Shown here: positions 11,669 through 24,750 of the stretch, piece after piece
How positions within the stretch are numbered: the first letter of the stretch is position 1
Layout: each line of letters starts with the position of its first letter
Origin: Onthophagus taurus
Taxonomy: Eukaryota; Arthropoda; Insecta; Coleoptera; Scarabaeidae
Length of the DNA: 64,000 nucleotides
Assembly: GCF_036711975.1 (NCBI RefSeq)
Contig: NC_091971.1
Span: 2,053,501 to 2,117,500, forward strand
Direction: 5' to 3'
Position numbers and translations under genes: made by a program
The notes under the pieces: model-generated
Seen by the model: the letters and a program-made list of their open reading frames with translations, nothing else
Databases searched by the model: none
What the model was told of the DNA's origin: nothing

Positions 11669-12248
11669 AAAAGCTTACGAAATTACTACACATTTATGTT
11701 CTATAACCAAAAATCTTTTTGCAAGTTCAACATTCTCTTCCATATCTCTTCCCTGCTCCTTTTTCCACAGAACCTCTTTGAGTCTTTTGTAAATATGTAT
11801 AACGAAATGTTTAACGGTGTTTTATTACCTGGAATTAAAATGTTGCCAACTAATACAAAATTAGGGTATTTTGTTATACCTAACCATTCTTCCGAGTAAA
11901 TTTTGCATTAAACAAGTAAACAAAATTGTTTAGATTTTTTATTAAGAATTCCAAAGAAATACAATAACAAAGATATACATATGTAAGTTAGATAATAGTT
12001 ATAATTACTTTATTATGATAATTATACAATTTTAACGAAGCTATAAATTATCTTTTTTTTAACTATCAAAGAAAGTTATCGCTTAAAAGTAAACAAAGTT
12101 ATAAAAATCGATGGTTCGCATAATTCACATTGTTGGAATAAATCATTTTCTATGACTGATGACATACATTTTTCTTCGGTTAGGCTTAAAATAATAGAAA
12201 TTATTTAAGGAATGTTATGTTATAATTTTAAACATTTCGAGTACCTAA
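11669..12248. other. Between P450 and phosphatase gene 2
   Basis: P450 3' region followed by the upstream region of phosphatase gene 2. Short open frames at 11583-11899 have no recognisable product. The last 80 bases resemble the promoter region of phosphatase gene 3. Confidence 0.5.
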
Positions 12249-12255
12249 TATAAAT
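12249..12255 (+). promoter_or_regulatory. TATA-like box of phosphatase gene 2
   Basis: TATAAAT lies 60 bases upstream of the start codon in a stretch (GAGTACCTA-ATATAAATAAA) that aligns with the same position in gene 3. Confidence 0.5.
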
Positions 12256-12314
12256 AAAAATATACAAAGAAACCGCTTTATTGTATAATATTTCGTGAAA
12301 CTATCACAACTTAA

Positions 12315-15300
12315 ATGGATTTAGTAAAAGAGGTTAAAGTGGATAAAGGAAAAAAGCAAAAGTTCGGAAGCTCCAAATGGAAAGTAATAGTAAGTTTTTG
12401 TTTTAACACATCTTTGCTTCTTTTTATAATTTTATGATATTTCTAGATTATAATATTAAGTATTTCGGTCCCTATTTCCTTAATACTAAAGTTAGTTAAT
12501 AATAGAAGTTGTCCATCAATCGCATCGAATTTAAACAATACCATTGAAGCATTAACAACACACTGTTTTCTTGAATCTGAAAATCATAACACATTAATAT
12601 TGACTCAAATAGTAAGTAACAATTAAATTATTTTTTAAATTTTATTTAAATTTTGAATTTTCAGTTATTTAGACATGGTGACAGAACACCTATGGACCAC
12701 GCAGGGCCGTATCCAAAAGATCCTTACAAAAATTACTCTTACGAACCATTTGGTCCAGGATCTTTAACTAATGTAAAACAATTTTAAACGAACCAATTTT
12801 ATTTTGACACAAAATTAATTATAGGTTGGAAAGAAAACTCTTTTTGGTCTGGGAAAATACTTAAAATCATATTATTGTAATTTATTAAAAGATTATAACA
12901 GGGACACCGTTTATGCTCAATCTTCACCATTTCCTAGATGTCGCGTTTCATTATTGATAGTCTTAGCAGCAATGTTTCCACCGCAAAAATCACAATTTCT
13001 TGCGAATGACTTAAATTGGCAACCAATTCCTTACGAATCTAATGAATTCTATAATGATACCGTATGTTTTAAATTATGATAGCACATCATATGGTAACTT
13101 TATTTTTGCTTTATAGACGTATTTATCTAGATTAAATTGCAAAAGGTATAATTATTTATATCAGGAAGAAATAAGAAAATCGATCGAAAATAACGAAGTA
13201 AAAAATTTTAAGGAAATACTTGAAAAATTATTTGTTCATACCGGAGTTCAATATACTAGTTATCGTGAATTGTATACTTTATCTTCGCATCTAAATTTAC
13301 AGGTAAAAATAGTCTGCATTTTTTTTTCCACCTACAAAGTTTATAAACAAAAAATATAAACAAAAATAAAAATAAAATATCGAAACTTTCTAGTACTTGG
13401 TCTAGCGTTAGTTCTAGTTTTAGTACAATAAAAATATACAACATAGTAATATCTTATGTTAACTAGCGCTACTTACCGCTGCCATTAAAACTAACACTAG
13501 ATCGAGAACTAGAAACATTCGGATTTAGCCGCACGTCTCTCAAGACGGCTAAACCCGAATGATTCTAGTTCTAGGTCTTGTGTTAGTTCTAGTGATAGTG
13601 CTAGTGTAAAACATTCGGGTTTAGCCGCACGTCTCTCAAGACGGCTAAACCCGAATGATTCTAGTTCTAGGTCTTGTGTTAGTTCTAGTGATAGTTTAGT
13701 GTAAAACTAGAACTGATACTAGATCGAGAACTAGAAACATTCGGATTTAGCCGCACGTCTCTCAAGGCGACTAAACCCGAAGGATTCTAGTTCTAGGTCT
13801 TGTGTTAGTTCTAGTAATAGTGCTACTGCAATACTAGAAATAACACTAGACCGAGAACTAGAAACATTCGGATTTAGCCGCACGTCTCTCAAGGCGACTA
13901 AACCCGAAGGATTCTAGTTCTAGGTCTTGTGTTAGTTCTAGTAATAGTGCTACTGCAATACTAGAAATAACACTAGACCGAGAACTAGAAACATTCGGAT
14001 TTAGCCGCACGTCTCTCAAGACGGCTAAACCAGTAGGATTCTAGTTCTATGTCTTGTGTTAGTTCTAGTAATAGTGCTACTGCAATACTAGAAATAACAC
14101 TAGACCGAGAACTAGAAACATTCGGATTTAGCCGCACGTCTCTCAAAACGGCTAAACCCGAATGATTCTAGTTCTAGGTCCTGTGTTAGTTCTAGTGATA
14201 GTGCTAGTGTAAAACATTCGGGTTTAGCCGCACGTCTCTCAAGACGGCTAAACCCGAATGATTCTAGTTCTAGGTCTTGTGTTAGTTCTAGTGATAGTGC
14301 TAGTGTAAAACATTCGGGTTTAGCCGCACGTCTCTCAAAACGGCTAAACCCGAATGATTCTAGTTCTAGGTCTTGTGTTAGTTCTAGTGATAGTGCTAGT
14401 GTAAAACATTCGGGTTTAGCCGCACGTCTCTCAAGACGGCTAAACCCGAATGATTCTAGTTCTAGGTCTTGTGTTAGTTCTAGTGATAGTTTAGTGTAAA
14501 ACTAGAACTGACACTAGATCGAGAACTAGAAACATTCGGATTTAGCCGCACGTCTCGCAAGGCGACTAAACCCGAAGGATTCTAGTTCTAGGTCTTGTGT
14601 TAGTTCTAGTAATAGTGCTACTGCAATACTAGAAATAACACTAGACCGAGAACTAGAAACATTCGGATTTAGCCGCACGTCTCTCAAGACGGCTAAACCC
14701 GTAGGATTCTAGTTCTATGTCTTGTGTTAGTTCTAGTAATAGTGCTACTGCAATACTAGAAATAACACTAGACCGAGAACTAGAAACATTCGGGTTTAGC
14801 CGCACGTCTCTCAAGACGGCTAAACCCGAATGATTCTAGTTCTAGGTCTTGTGTTAGTTCTAGTAATAGTGCTACTGCAATACTAGAAATAACACTAGAC
14901 CGAGAACTAGAAACATTCGGGATTAGCCGCACGTCTCTCAAGACGGCTAAACCCGAATGATTCTAGTTCTAGGTCTTGTGTTAGTTCTAGTGATAGTGCT
15001 AGTGTAAAACTAGAACTAACACTAGATCGAGAACTAGAAACATTCGGGTTTAGCCGCACGTCTCTCAAGACGCCTAAACCCGAATGATTCTAGTTCTAGG
15101 TCTTGTGTTAGTTCTAGTAATAGTGCCAGTGCAATACTAGAACTAACACTAGACCGAGAACTAGAAACATTCGGGTTTAGCCGCACATCTCTCAAGACGG
15201 CTAAACCCGAATGATTCTAGTTCTAGGTCTTGTGTTCGTTCTGGTTATAGTGCTAGTGCAATACTAGAACTAACACTAGACCGAGAACTAGAAACATTCG

Positions 15301-17356
15301 GGTTTAGCCGCACGTCTATCAAGACGGCTAAACGCGAATGATTCTAGTTCTAGGTCTTGTGTTAGTTCTAGTGATAGTGCTAGTGTAAAAGTAGAACTAA
15401 CACTACACCGAGAACTAGAAACATTCGGGTTTAGCCGTGCGTCTCTCAAGACGGCTAAACCCGAATGTTTCTAGTTCTCGGTCTAGTGTTAGTTCTAGTT
15501 TTAGTTCAATAAAAATATACAACATATGCTAACTAGCGCTACCTACCACTGCCACTAGAACTAACACTAGACCGAGAACTAGAAACATTCGGATTTAGCC
15601 GCACGTCTCTCAAGACGGCTAAACGCGAATGATTCTAGTTCTAGGTCTTGTGTTAGTTCTAGTGATAGTTTAGTGTAAAACTAGAACTAACACTAGACCG
15701 AGAACTAGAAACATTCGGATTTAGCCGCACGTCTTTCAAGACTGCTAAACCCGAATGATTCTAGTTCTAGGTCTTGTGTTAGTTCTAGTAATAGTGCCAG
15801 TGCAATACTAGAACTAACACTAGACCGAGAACTAGAAACATTCGGGTTTAGCCGCACATCTCTCAAGACGACTAAACCCGAATGATTCTAGTTCTAGGTC
15901 TTGTGTTAGTTCTAGTGATAGTTTAGTGTAAAACTAGAACTAACACTAGATTGAGAACTAGAAACATTCGGATTTAGCCGCACGTCTCTCAAGGCGACTA
16001 AACCCGAAGGATTCTAGTTCTAGGTCTTGTGTTAGTTCTAGTAATAGTGCTACTGCAATACTAGAAATAACACTAGACCGAGAACTAGAAACATTCGGGT
16101 TTAGCCGCACATCTCTCAAGACGGCTAAACGCGAACGATTTTAGTTCTAGGTTTTGTGTTATTTCTAGTGATAGTGCTAGTCTAGAAATAGAACTAACAC
16201 TAGGCCGAGAACTAGAAACAATCGGGTTTAGCCGCACGTCTCTCAAGACGGCTAAACCCGAAGGATTCTAGTTCTAGGTCTTGTGTTAGTTCTAGTAATA
16301 GTGCTACTGCAATACTAGAAATAACACTAGACCGAGAACTAGAAACATTCGGATTTAGCCGCACGTCTCTCAAGGCGACTAAACCCGAAGGATTCTAGTT
16401 CTAGGTCTTGTGTTAGTTCTAGTAATAGTGCCAGTGTAAAACTAGAACTAACACTAGATCGAGAACTAGAAACATTCGGATTTAGCCGCACGTCTCTCAA
16501 GGCGACTAAACCCGAAGGATTCTAGTTCTAGGTCTTATATTAGTTCTAGTAATAGTGCTACTGCAATACTAGAAATAACACTAGACCGAGAACTAGCAAC
16601 TTTCGGGTTTAGCCGCACGTCTCTCAAGACGGCTAATTTTATTAACAAAATTAAATTCATTCCATTAAATATTCCTCTTCAGCCATATTTAGATCGTTGG
16701 CGTTTTGTGAATGTTGATCACAACATCACTGCCTTTCATTCATTCTTTTTAAAATAAAAAAATAATGCTTTGTAGAAAGAATTTGGTCTTCAACTTCCAT
16801 CTTGGACAGAAGAATTCTTGCCTATACTCTCACAATTTGAAATTCTCACTTATAACATATCAAGTAGAACAGAGGAACTTAAAACGTTATCTGGAGGTAA
16901 ATTAAAATCGTATATAAAAACAGTTTTCTATTTATCCTTATTTCAGGGTTCTTATTAACAGAAATAATGAACGCGATCAAATCAAAAATACACAATCCAA
17001 AAATGCATCGTCGCAAAATTCATTTGTATTCCGGCCACGATTTTTCAATCACAAATTTATTGGGAACTTTAGGTCAATACTCAAGCAAGCATATTCCCTA
17101 CGCATCATTTGTTTCTTTCGAATTACATCAAATTAATACAGAATATGCTGTAAAGGTAATCTTTTATTTTATAAATAATATGTTATTAATTAATTAGTTT
17201 TATTTATTTCAGATTTTTTATTATGAACGGGGATATGATCACCCAAAGCCTGTGATTTTGAAAGGGTGCCATCAAGAATTATGTCCTTTAGATACCTTCA
17301 TAACGTATTATGGAAAATATATGGCAACTACTGATATGTGCATATTAGATCAATAA
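12315..17356 (+). CDS. Histidine acid phosphatase paralog 2, giant intron 5
   Basis: Eight exons: 12315-12389, 12447-12611, 12665-12772, 12825-13061, 13117-13302, 16776-16896, 16947-17155 and 17213-17356. They give 414 residues. LFRHGDRTP (81-89, His84) and SGHDFSITN (His328-Asp329) keep both catalytic sites. The N-terminus is basic (LVKEVKVDKGKKQK) and runs into a hydrophobic segment, as in a membrane anchor. Intron 5 is 3.47 kb because it holds the palindromic minisatellite array; in gene 3 the same intron is about 55 bp. The protein stops after CILDQ, where paralogs 3 and 4 continue CILDEQFK and about 16 further residues: the codon equivalent to Gln reads TAA. Exons and short introns are very close to gene 3, indicating recent tandem duplication. 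Confidence 0.9.
13380..16640. repeat. Palindromic minisatellite, array 2 (intron 5 of phosphatase 2)
   Basis: About 3.2 kb of the same self-complementary repeat as at 5095-5890. Most units are 126-127 bp, built from a CTAGTTCTAGGTC...GAGAACTAG hairpin and an ATTCGG(G/A)TTTAGCCG...CGGCTAAACCCGAAT hairpin. A subset of units is only about 95 bp and lacks the second half of the first hairpin (around 14200-14450). Two flanking-type pieces with TTCAATAAAAATATACAACAT occur near 13425 and 15507, suggesting an old element end embedded in the array. Confidence 0.93.
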
Positions 17357-17575
17357 TTTAAGTTAACAAATTCATACAAATATGTAAATAATCTTCTTTT
17401 TATTTAATCAAAATTATTCCGTAATAAATAAAGTCAAGTAAAATATACAATTCGCATAATTTAGATTGTAATATCACATTTCTTTTCCATATACTTATAT
17501 TTCTGGGGTTGTGCTCAAAATATTTCCACTTTATTTAAAGAATGTTTCGTAGTGATAACAAATAAATTGAGTACC

Positions 17576-17584
17576 TATATAAAT
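17576..17584 (+). promoter_or_regulatory. TATA box of phosphatase gene 3
   Basis: TATATAAAT, 60 bases upstream of the start codon, in the segment conserved with gene 2. Confidence 0.55.
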
Positions 17585-17643
17585 AAAAAAACATAACGAA
17601 GCCGCTTTAGTACGTATCACTTCTTGAAACTATCACAATCTAA

Positions 17644-19314
17644 ATGGATTTTGTGAAGGAGGAGAAAGAGGAAAAGAAAGAAAAGCAAAAATCTAAATGT
17701 TCCAAATGGAAAGTATTAGTAAGCTTTTATTATAACAAATCTTTGTTTGATTTTACCGAATATACTTTTACGATATTTTTAGTTCATAATACTTAGCATT
17801 TTGGGCCCCATTCCCTTAATATTAAAAGTAACTAATCAAAAAAGCTGTCCATCAATTCCATCGAATTTACATAATACCGTTGAGACATCAACAGAATGCG
17901 TGCTTACTGAAAACCAAAACACTTTAATATTGACTCAAATAGTAAATAACAATTAAATTATTTTTTAAATTTTATTTAAATTTTGAATTTTCAGTTATTT
18001 AGACATGGTGAAAGAACACCTATGGATCGCGCAGGACCGTATCCAAAAGATCCTTACAAAAATTACACTTACGAACCTTTTGGGCCAGGATCTTTAACTA
18101 ATGTAAAACAATTTTAAATTAACCAATTTTATTTTAAAATAAAATTAATTATAGGTTGGAAAGAAAACTCTTTTTGGTCTGGGAAAATACTTAAAATCAT
18201 ATTATTGTAATTTATTAAAAGATTATAACAGGGACACCGTTTATGCTCAATCTTCACCATTTCCTAGATGTCGCGTTTCGTTATTGATAGTCTTAGCAGC
18301 AATGTTTCCACCGGAAGAATCAGAATATCTTGCAAATGACTTAAATTGGCAACCAATACCTTATGAATCTAATGAATTTTATAACGATACTGTAAGTTTT
18401 AAGTTATATTAATAAGATATTAATCACATTTTGTTTTAGACTTTTTTATCTGTTACAAATTGCGAAAAGTTTAATTATTTATTTCGGGAGGAAACCAAAA
18501 AATCGATTAAAAATAACGACGTACCAAATTTTAAGGAAATACTTGATAACTTATTTGAACATACCGGAGCTAAATTTTCTAGCTACCGTGAGTTATTTAC
18601 ATTGCATTTACATCTAAAATTACAGGTAAACAATAGCCTACATTTATTATTTCAAAATGTAAGAGCAAATATATCTTATAGCAAGAATTTGGTCTTCAAC
18701 TTCCAATCTGGGCTGAAGAACTCATGCCTATACTCTCACAATTTGAATTTCTCACTTACAACATGTCAAGTAGAACAGACGAACTTAGAACGTTATCTGG
18801 AGGTAAATTAAAATCTTATATAAAAACAGTTTTGTATTTATCTTTATTTCAGGATTCTTATTAACAGAAATAATGAACGCGATCAAATTAAAAATACACA
18901 ATCCAAAAATGAATCGTCGTAAAATTCATTTATATTCAGGCCACGATTTTACAATTGCAAATTTACTGGTAACTTTAGGCCAGTATTCAAACAAGCATAT
19001 TCCTTACGCGTCATTTCTTTCTTTTGAATTACATCAAATCAATACAGAATATGCTGTGAAGGTAAAAAATTACGTTATTTTATGCATTGCTTTGAATAAT
19101 CCGTTAATTTTGATTATTTTAGATTCTTTATTATGAACGATCGTATGATCAACCAATACCTATAATTTTAAAGGGATGCTATCAAGAATTATGTCCTTTA
19201 GATATCTTCATAAGATATTATGGAAAATATATGGCAACTACTGATATGTGCATATTAGATGAGCAATTTAAGAAGACAAATTCATCTGAATATTTTATCC
19301 TTGGAAAATATTAA
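17644..19314 (+). CDS. Histidine acid phosphatase paralog 3
   Basis: Eight exons: 17644-17718, 17783-17941, 17995-18102, 18155-18391, 18440-18625, 18682-18802, 18853-19061 and 19123-19314. They encode 428 residues. Catalytic LFRHGERTP (His82) and SGHDFTIAN (His326-Asp327) are intact. The C-terminal cysteine segment KGCYQELCPLD matches the other paralogs. The basic head (MDFVKEEKEEKKEKQKSK) is followed by a hydrophobic stretch, so the enzyme is probably anchored with its catalytic domain in the secretory lumen or outside the cell. Introns 2 and 3 are nearly identical to those of gene 2. An AATAAA lies at about 19370. It is flanked downstream by the inverted satellite block. Confidence 0.92.
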
Positions 19315-19554
19315 AACTATAATTTAATGATTAATGTTAAGTGTTATTAAACTGTATTTAGTAATATTTTAATAAAAGCTTTAGTTATGGAAGATTTTAA
19401 TCATAAATGATTGAAAGTACATTCAAAATCCTTTAGATCATCTTGTGGGATTTAGATAATTTTTAATTATTCTAGATCGATACCAATCAACAATTTATTT
19501 AGTACCAAATAACGAAAACAGAAAGAAAATACATAATCAACAATAAAATTGGTT

Positions 19555-22500
19555 AATAGTTTAATTTCCATCGATAATTTTAAAAATTCGTATAAAATCC
19601 ATTTCTTGGAATGTTAGTATAAAAATTTCCCAACGTGTTAATAAAAGTGTCTTCTTTCCAATGAACCAACCTGTTTTGAAAAATAACTTTTAGTTTTTGA
19701 GAAAACAATATTTGAAGTTTTGATAAAATTTTCGATGTTGCAATTTTCATCGATAATTTTCAAAATTCGCTATAAAATTAATTTTTTGAAGGATCCTTGT
19801 GGAAATATCACCAATTATTAATTAAGGTATCTTCTTTTTAATGCAAAAAGCCGTTTTGAAAAATCACTTTTAGTTCTTGAGAAATAAATTTTTCAAATGA
19901 TCGATAATTTTTTCGAATTTTGCAATTTTCGCCGATTAAGTTTTAAAAATTCGTATAAAATCCATTTCTTGAAATGTTAGTATAAAAATTTCCCAAAGTG
20001 TTAATAAATGTGTCTTCTTTCCAATGAACCAACCCGTTTTGAAAAATAACTTTTAGTTTTTGAGAAAACAATATTTGAAGTTTTGATAAAATTTTCGATG
20101 TTGCAATTATCATCGATCATTTTCAAAATTCGCTATAAAATTAATTTCTTGAAGGATCCTTGTGGAAATATCACCAATTATTAATTCAGGTATCCTCTTT
20201 TTAATGCAAAAAGCCGTTTTGAAAAAGCACTTTTAGTTTTTTAGAAATAAATTTTTGAAATGATCGATAATTTTTTCGAATTTTGCAATTTTCTCCGATT
20301 AAGTTTTAAAAATTCGTATAAAATCCATTTCTTGGAATGTTAATATAAAAATTTCCCAAAGTGTTAATAAAAGTGTCTTCTTTCCAATGAACCAACCCGT
20401 TTTGAAAAATAACTTTTAGTTTTTGAGAAAATAATATTTGAAGTTTTGATAAAATTTTCGATGTTGCAATTTTCATCGATAATTTTCAAAATTCGCTATA
20501 AAATTAATTTTTTGAAGGATCCTTGTGGAAATATCACCAATTATTAATTAAGGTATCTTCTTTTTAATGCAAAAAGCCGTTTTGAAAAATCACTTTTAGT
20601 TCTTGAGAAATAAATTTTTCAAATGATCGATAATTTTTTCGAATTTTGCAATTTTCGCCGATTAAGTTTTAAAAATTCGTATAAAATCCATTTCTTGAAA
20701 TGTTAGTATAAAAATTTCCCAAAGTGTTAATAAATGTGTCTTCTTTCCAATGAACCAACCCGTTTTGAAAAATAACTTTTAGTTTTTGAGAAAACAATAT
20801 TTGAAGTTTTGATAAAATTTTCGATGTTGCAATTATCATCGATCATTTTCAAAATTCGCTATAAAATTAATTTCTTGAAGGATCCTTGTGGAAATATCAC
20901 CAATTATTAATTCAGGTATCCTCTTTTTAATGCAAAAAGCCGTTTTGAAAAAGCACTTTTAGTTTTTTAGAAATAAATTTTTGAAATGATCGATAATTTT
21001 TTCGAATTTTGCAATTTTCTCCGATTAAGTTTTAAAAATTCGTATAAAATCCATTTCTTGGAATGTTAATATAAAAATTTCCCAAAGTGTTAATAAAAGT
21101 GTCTTCTTTCCAATGAACCAACCCGTTTTGAAAAATAACTTTTAGTTTTTGAGAAAATAATATTTGAAGTTTTGATAAAATTTTCGATGTTGCAATTTTC
21201 ATCGATAATTTTCAAAATTCGCTATAAAATTAATTTTTTGAAGGATCCTTGTGGAAATATCACCAATTATTAATTAAAGTATCCTCTTTTTAATGCAAAA
21301 AGCCGTTTTGAAAAATCACTTTTAGTTCTTGAGAAATAAATTTTTGAAATGATCGATAATTTTTTCGAATTTTGCAATTTTCTCCGATTAAGTTTTAAAA
21401 ATTCGTATAAAATCCATTTCTTGGAATATGAGTTTGAAAATTTCACAAAGTGTTTATAAAAGTGTCCTCTTTCCAATGAACCAACCCGTTTTGAAAAATA
21501 ACTTTTAGTTTTTGAGAAAACAATATTTGAAGTTTTGATAAAATTTTCGATGTTGCAATTTTCATCGATAATTTTCAAAATTCGCTATAAAATTAATTTT
21601 TTGAAGGATCCTTGTGGAAATATCACCAATTATTAATTCAGGTATCCTCTTTTTAATGCAAAAAGCCGTTTTGAAAAATCACTTTTAGTTCTTGAGAAAT
21701 AAATTTTTGAAATGATCAACAATTTTTTCGAATTTTGCAATTTTCGCCGATTAAGTTTTAAAAATTCGTATAAAATCCATTTCTTGGAATGTTAGTATAA
21801 AAATTTCCCAATGTATTAATAAAAGTGTCTTCTTTCCAATGAACCAACCCGTTTTGAAAAATAACTTTTAGTTTTTGAGAAAACAATATTTGAAGTTTTG
21901 ATAACATTTTCGATGTTGCAATTTTCATCGATAATTTTCAAAATTCGCTATAAAATTAATTTCTTGAAGGATCCTTGTGGAAATATCACCAATTATTAAT
22001 TCAGGTATCCTCTTTTTAATGCAACAAGCCGTTTTGAAAAATCACTTTTAGTTCTTGAGAAATAAATTTTTGAAATGATCGATAATTTTTTCGAATTTTG
22101 CAATTTTCTCCGATTAAGTTTTAAAAATTCGTATAAAATCCATTTCTTGGAATGTTAGTATAAAAATTTCCCAAAGTGTTAATAAAAGTGTCTTCTTTCC
22201 AATGAACCAATCCGTTTTGAAAAATAACTTTTAGTTTTTGAGAAAACAATATTTGAAGTTTTGATAAAATTTTCGATGTTGCAATTTTCATCGATAATTT
22301 TCAAAATTCGCTATAAAATTAATTTTTTGAAGGATCCATGTGGAAATATCACCAATTATTAATTAAGGTATCCTTTTTTTAATTCAAAAAGCCGTTTTGA
22401 AAAATCACTTTTAGTTTTTGAGAAATAAATTTTTGAAATGATCGATAATTTTTTCGAATTTTGCAATTTTCTCCGATTAAGTTTTAAAAATTCGTATAAA

Positions 22501-24195
22501 ATCCATTTCTTGGAATGTTAGTATAAAAATTTCCCAAAGTGTTAATAAAAGTGTCTTCTTTCCAATGAACCAATCCGTTTTGAAAAATAACTTTTAGTTT
22601 TTGAGAAAACAACATTTGAAGTTTTGATAAAATTTTCGATGTTGCAATTTTCATCGATAATTTCCAAAATTCGCTATAAAATTAATTTCTTGAAGGATTC
22701 TTGTGGAAATATCACCAATTATTAATTCAGGTATCCTCATTTTAATGCAAAAAGCCGTTTTGAAAAATCACTTTTAGTTCTTGAGAAATAAATTTTTGAA
22801 ATGATCGACAATTTTTTCGAATTTTGCAATTTTCTCCGATTAAGTTTTAAAAATTCGTATAAAATCCATTTCTTGGAATGTTAGTATAAAAATTTCCCAA
22901 AGTGTTAATAAAAGTGTCCTCTTTCCAATGAACCAACCCGTTTTGAAAAATAACTTTTAGTTTTTGAGAAAACAACATTTGAAGTTTTGATAAAATTTTC
23001 GATGTTGCAATTTTCATCGATAATTTCCAAAATTCGCTATAAAATTAATTTCTTGAAGGATCCATGTGGAAATATCACCAATTATTAATTAAGGTATCCT
23101 TTTTTTAATTCAAAAAGCCGTTTTGAAAAATCACTTTTAGTTCTTGAGAAATAAATTTTTGAAATGATCGATAATTTTTTCGAATTTTGCAATTTTCTCC
23201 GATTAAGTTTTAAAAATTCGTATAAAATCCATTTCTTGGAATGTTAGTATAAAAATTTCCCAAAGTGTTAATAAAAGTGTCTTCTTTCCAATGAACCAAT
23301 CCGTTTTGAAAAATAACTTTTAGTTTTTGAGAAAACAACATTTGAAGTTTTGATAAAATTTTCGATGTTGCAATTTTCATCGATAATTTCCAAAATTCGC
23401 TATAAAATTAATTTCTTGAAGGATCCTTGTGGAAATATCACCAATTATTAATTCAGGTATCCTCTTTTTAATGCAAAAAGCCGTTTTGAAAAATCACTTT
23501 TAGTTCTTGAGAAATAAATTTTTGAAATGATCGATAATTTTTTCGAATTTTGCACTTTTCGCCGATTAAGTTTTAAAAATTCGTATAAAATCCATTTTTT
23601 GGAATGTTAGTATAAAAATTTCCCAACGTGTTAATAAAAGTGTCTTCTTTCCAATGAACCAATCCGTTTTGAAAAATAACTTTTAGTTTTTGAGAAAACA
23701 ATATTTGAAGTTTTGATAAAATTTTCGATGTTGCAATTTTCATCGATAATTTTCAAAATTCGCTATAAAGTTAATTTTTTGAAGGATCCTTGTGGAAATA
23801 TCACCAATTACTAATTAAAGTATCCTCTTTTTAATGCAAGAAGCCGTTTTGAAAAATCACTTTTAGTTCTTGAGAAATAAATTTTTGAAATAAAAAATTT
23901 TTTCGAATTTTGCAATTTTCTCCGATTAAGTTTTAAAAGTTCGTATAAAATCCAGTTTGTGGAATATGAGTATGAAAATTTCCCAAAGTGTTAAAAAAAG
24001 TGTCCTCTTTCCAATGAACCAACCCGTTTTGAAAAATAACTTTTAGTTTTTGAGAAAACAATATTTGAAGTTTTGATAAAATGTTCGATGTTGCAATTTT
24101 CATCGATAATTTTCAAAATTTGCTATAAAATTAATTTCTTGAAGGATCCTTGTGGAAATATCACCAATTTTTAATTAAAGCATCCTCTATTTAAT
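19555..24195 (-). repeat. 363-bp satellite array, right block (inverted)
   Basis: About 13 monomers of the satellite seen at 1-2850, here in the opposite orientation. GGATCC or near-matches fall at 19791, 20154, 20517, 20880, 21243, 21606, 21969, 22332, 22695 (GGATTC), 23058, 23421, 23784 and 24144, so the spacing is almost perfectly 363 bp. The segment 19791-20516 is repeated nearly exactly at 20517-21242, and the variant GGATCCATG monomer recurs 726 bp apart (22332 and 23058), so a two-monomer higher-order unit is present. Confidence 0.97.
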
Positions 24196-24695
24196 TTTTC
24201 CTCTATTAACTTTTTTTTTACTTGATATTTAAATATGATATTTTATATACACATAAAAAATTGATCAAAGATTGAAATTTTCCAACTAAAATATCAGACA
24301 TTCTACAGAAAATATTATTATTAAAGCGTAATAAAGAAAACTGTTGTATCTTATCTATATCTTTAGAAAATAAAATAAGAAACATTCTATTTATTTACTT
24401 ATTAAACTAAAATGGCACTTAACATTACATTTCTTATTAATTTAATGTCTCGATGACAAGGGCGAAAAGGGATTTCCCGATTATTTCTACTAAAATTTCC
24501 ACGATAACAAAAGTTTTCCGGCTCAGCTATAAATAGAAAAGTATACTTAATGAACGTTAAATTACTTTATAAATAAATAAAGAATACATCATAAATAACT
24601 AACATATCGATATTTAACACTTTATTATAAATACCTTAGATATTTTACTAGTTTATTCAAAGAATTTTTCGCGTTAATTACCTGTAGAAAGGCGT
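24196..24695. other. Between satellite and phosphatase gene 4
   Basis: AT-rich spacer with the promoter region of gene 4 at its end. No other feature was recognised. Confidence 0.4.
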
Positions 24696-24704
24696 TATAT
24701 AAAG
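24696..24704 (+). promoter_or_regulatory. TATA box of phosphatase gene 4
   Basis: TATATAAAG lies 47 bases upstream of the start codon of gene 4. Confidence 0.55.
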
Positions 24705-24750
24705 AAATCGTTATCACAAACCACATTAGTACATTTTATTGTGTGGTGAA

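Noticed and set aside
11583-11899. Short frames after the P450 stop
   Set aside because: Weak resemblance to a P450 segment (GYFVIP) is not convincing; no conserved motif.
13380-16640. CRISPR-like regular repeat pattern
   Set aside because: The repeats are ~126 bp, have no unique spacers, are fully palindromic and lie in a eukaryotic intron.
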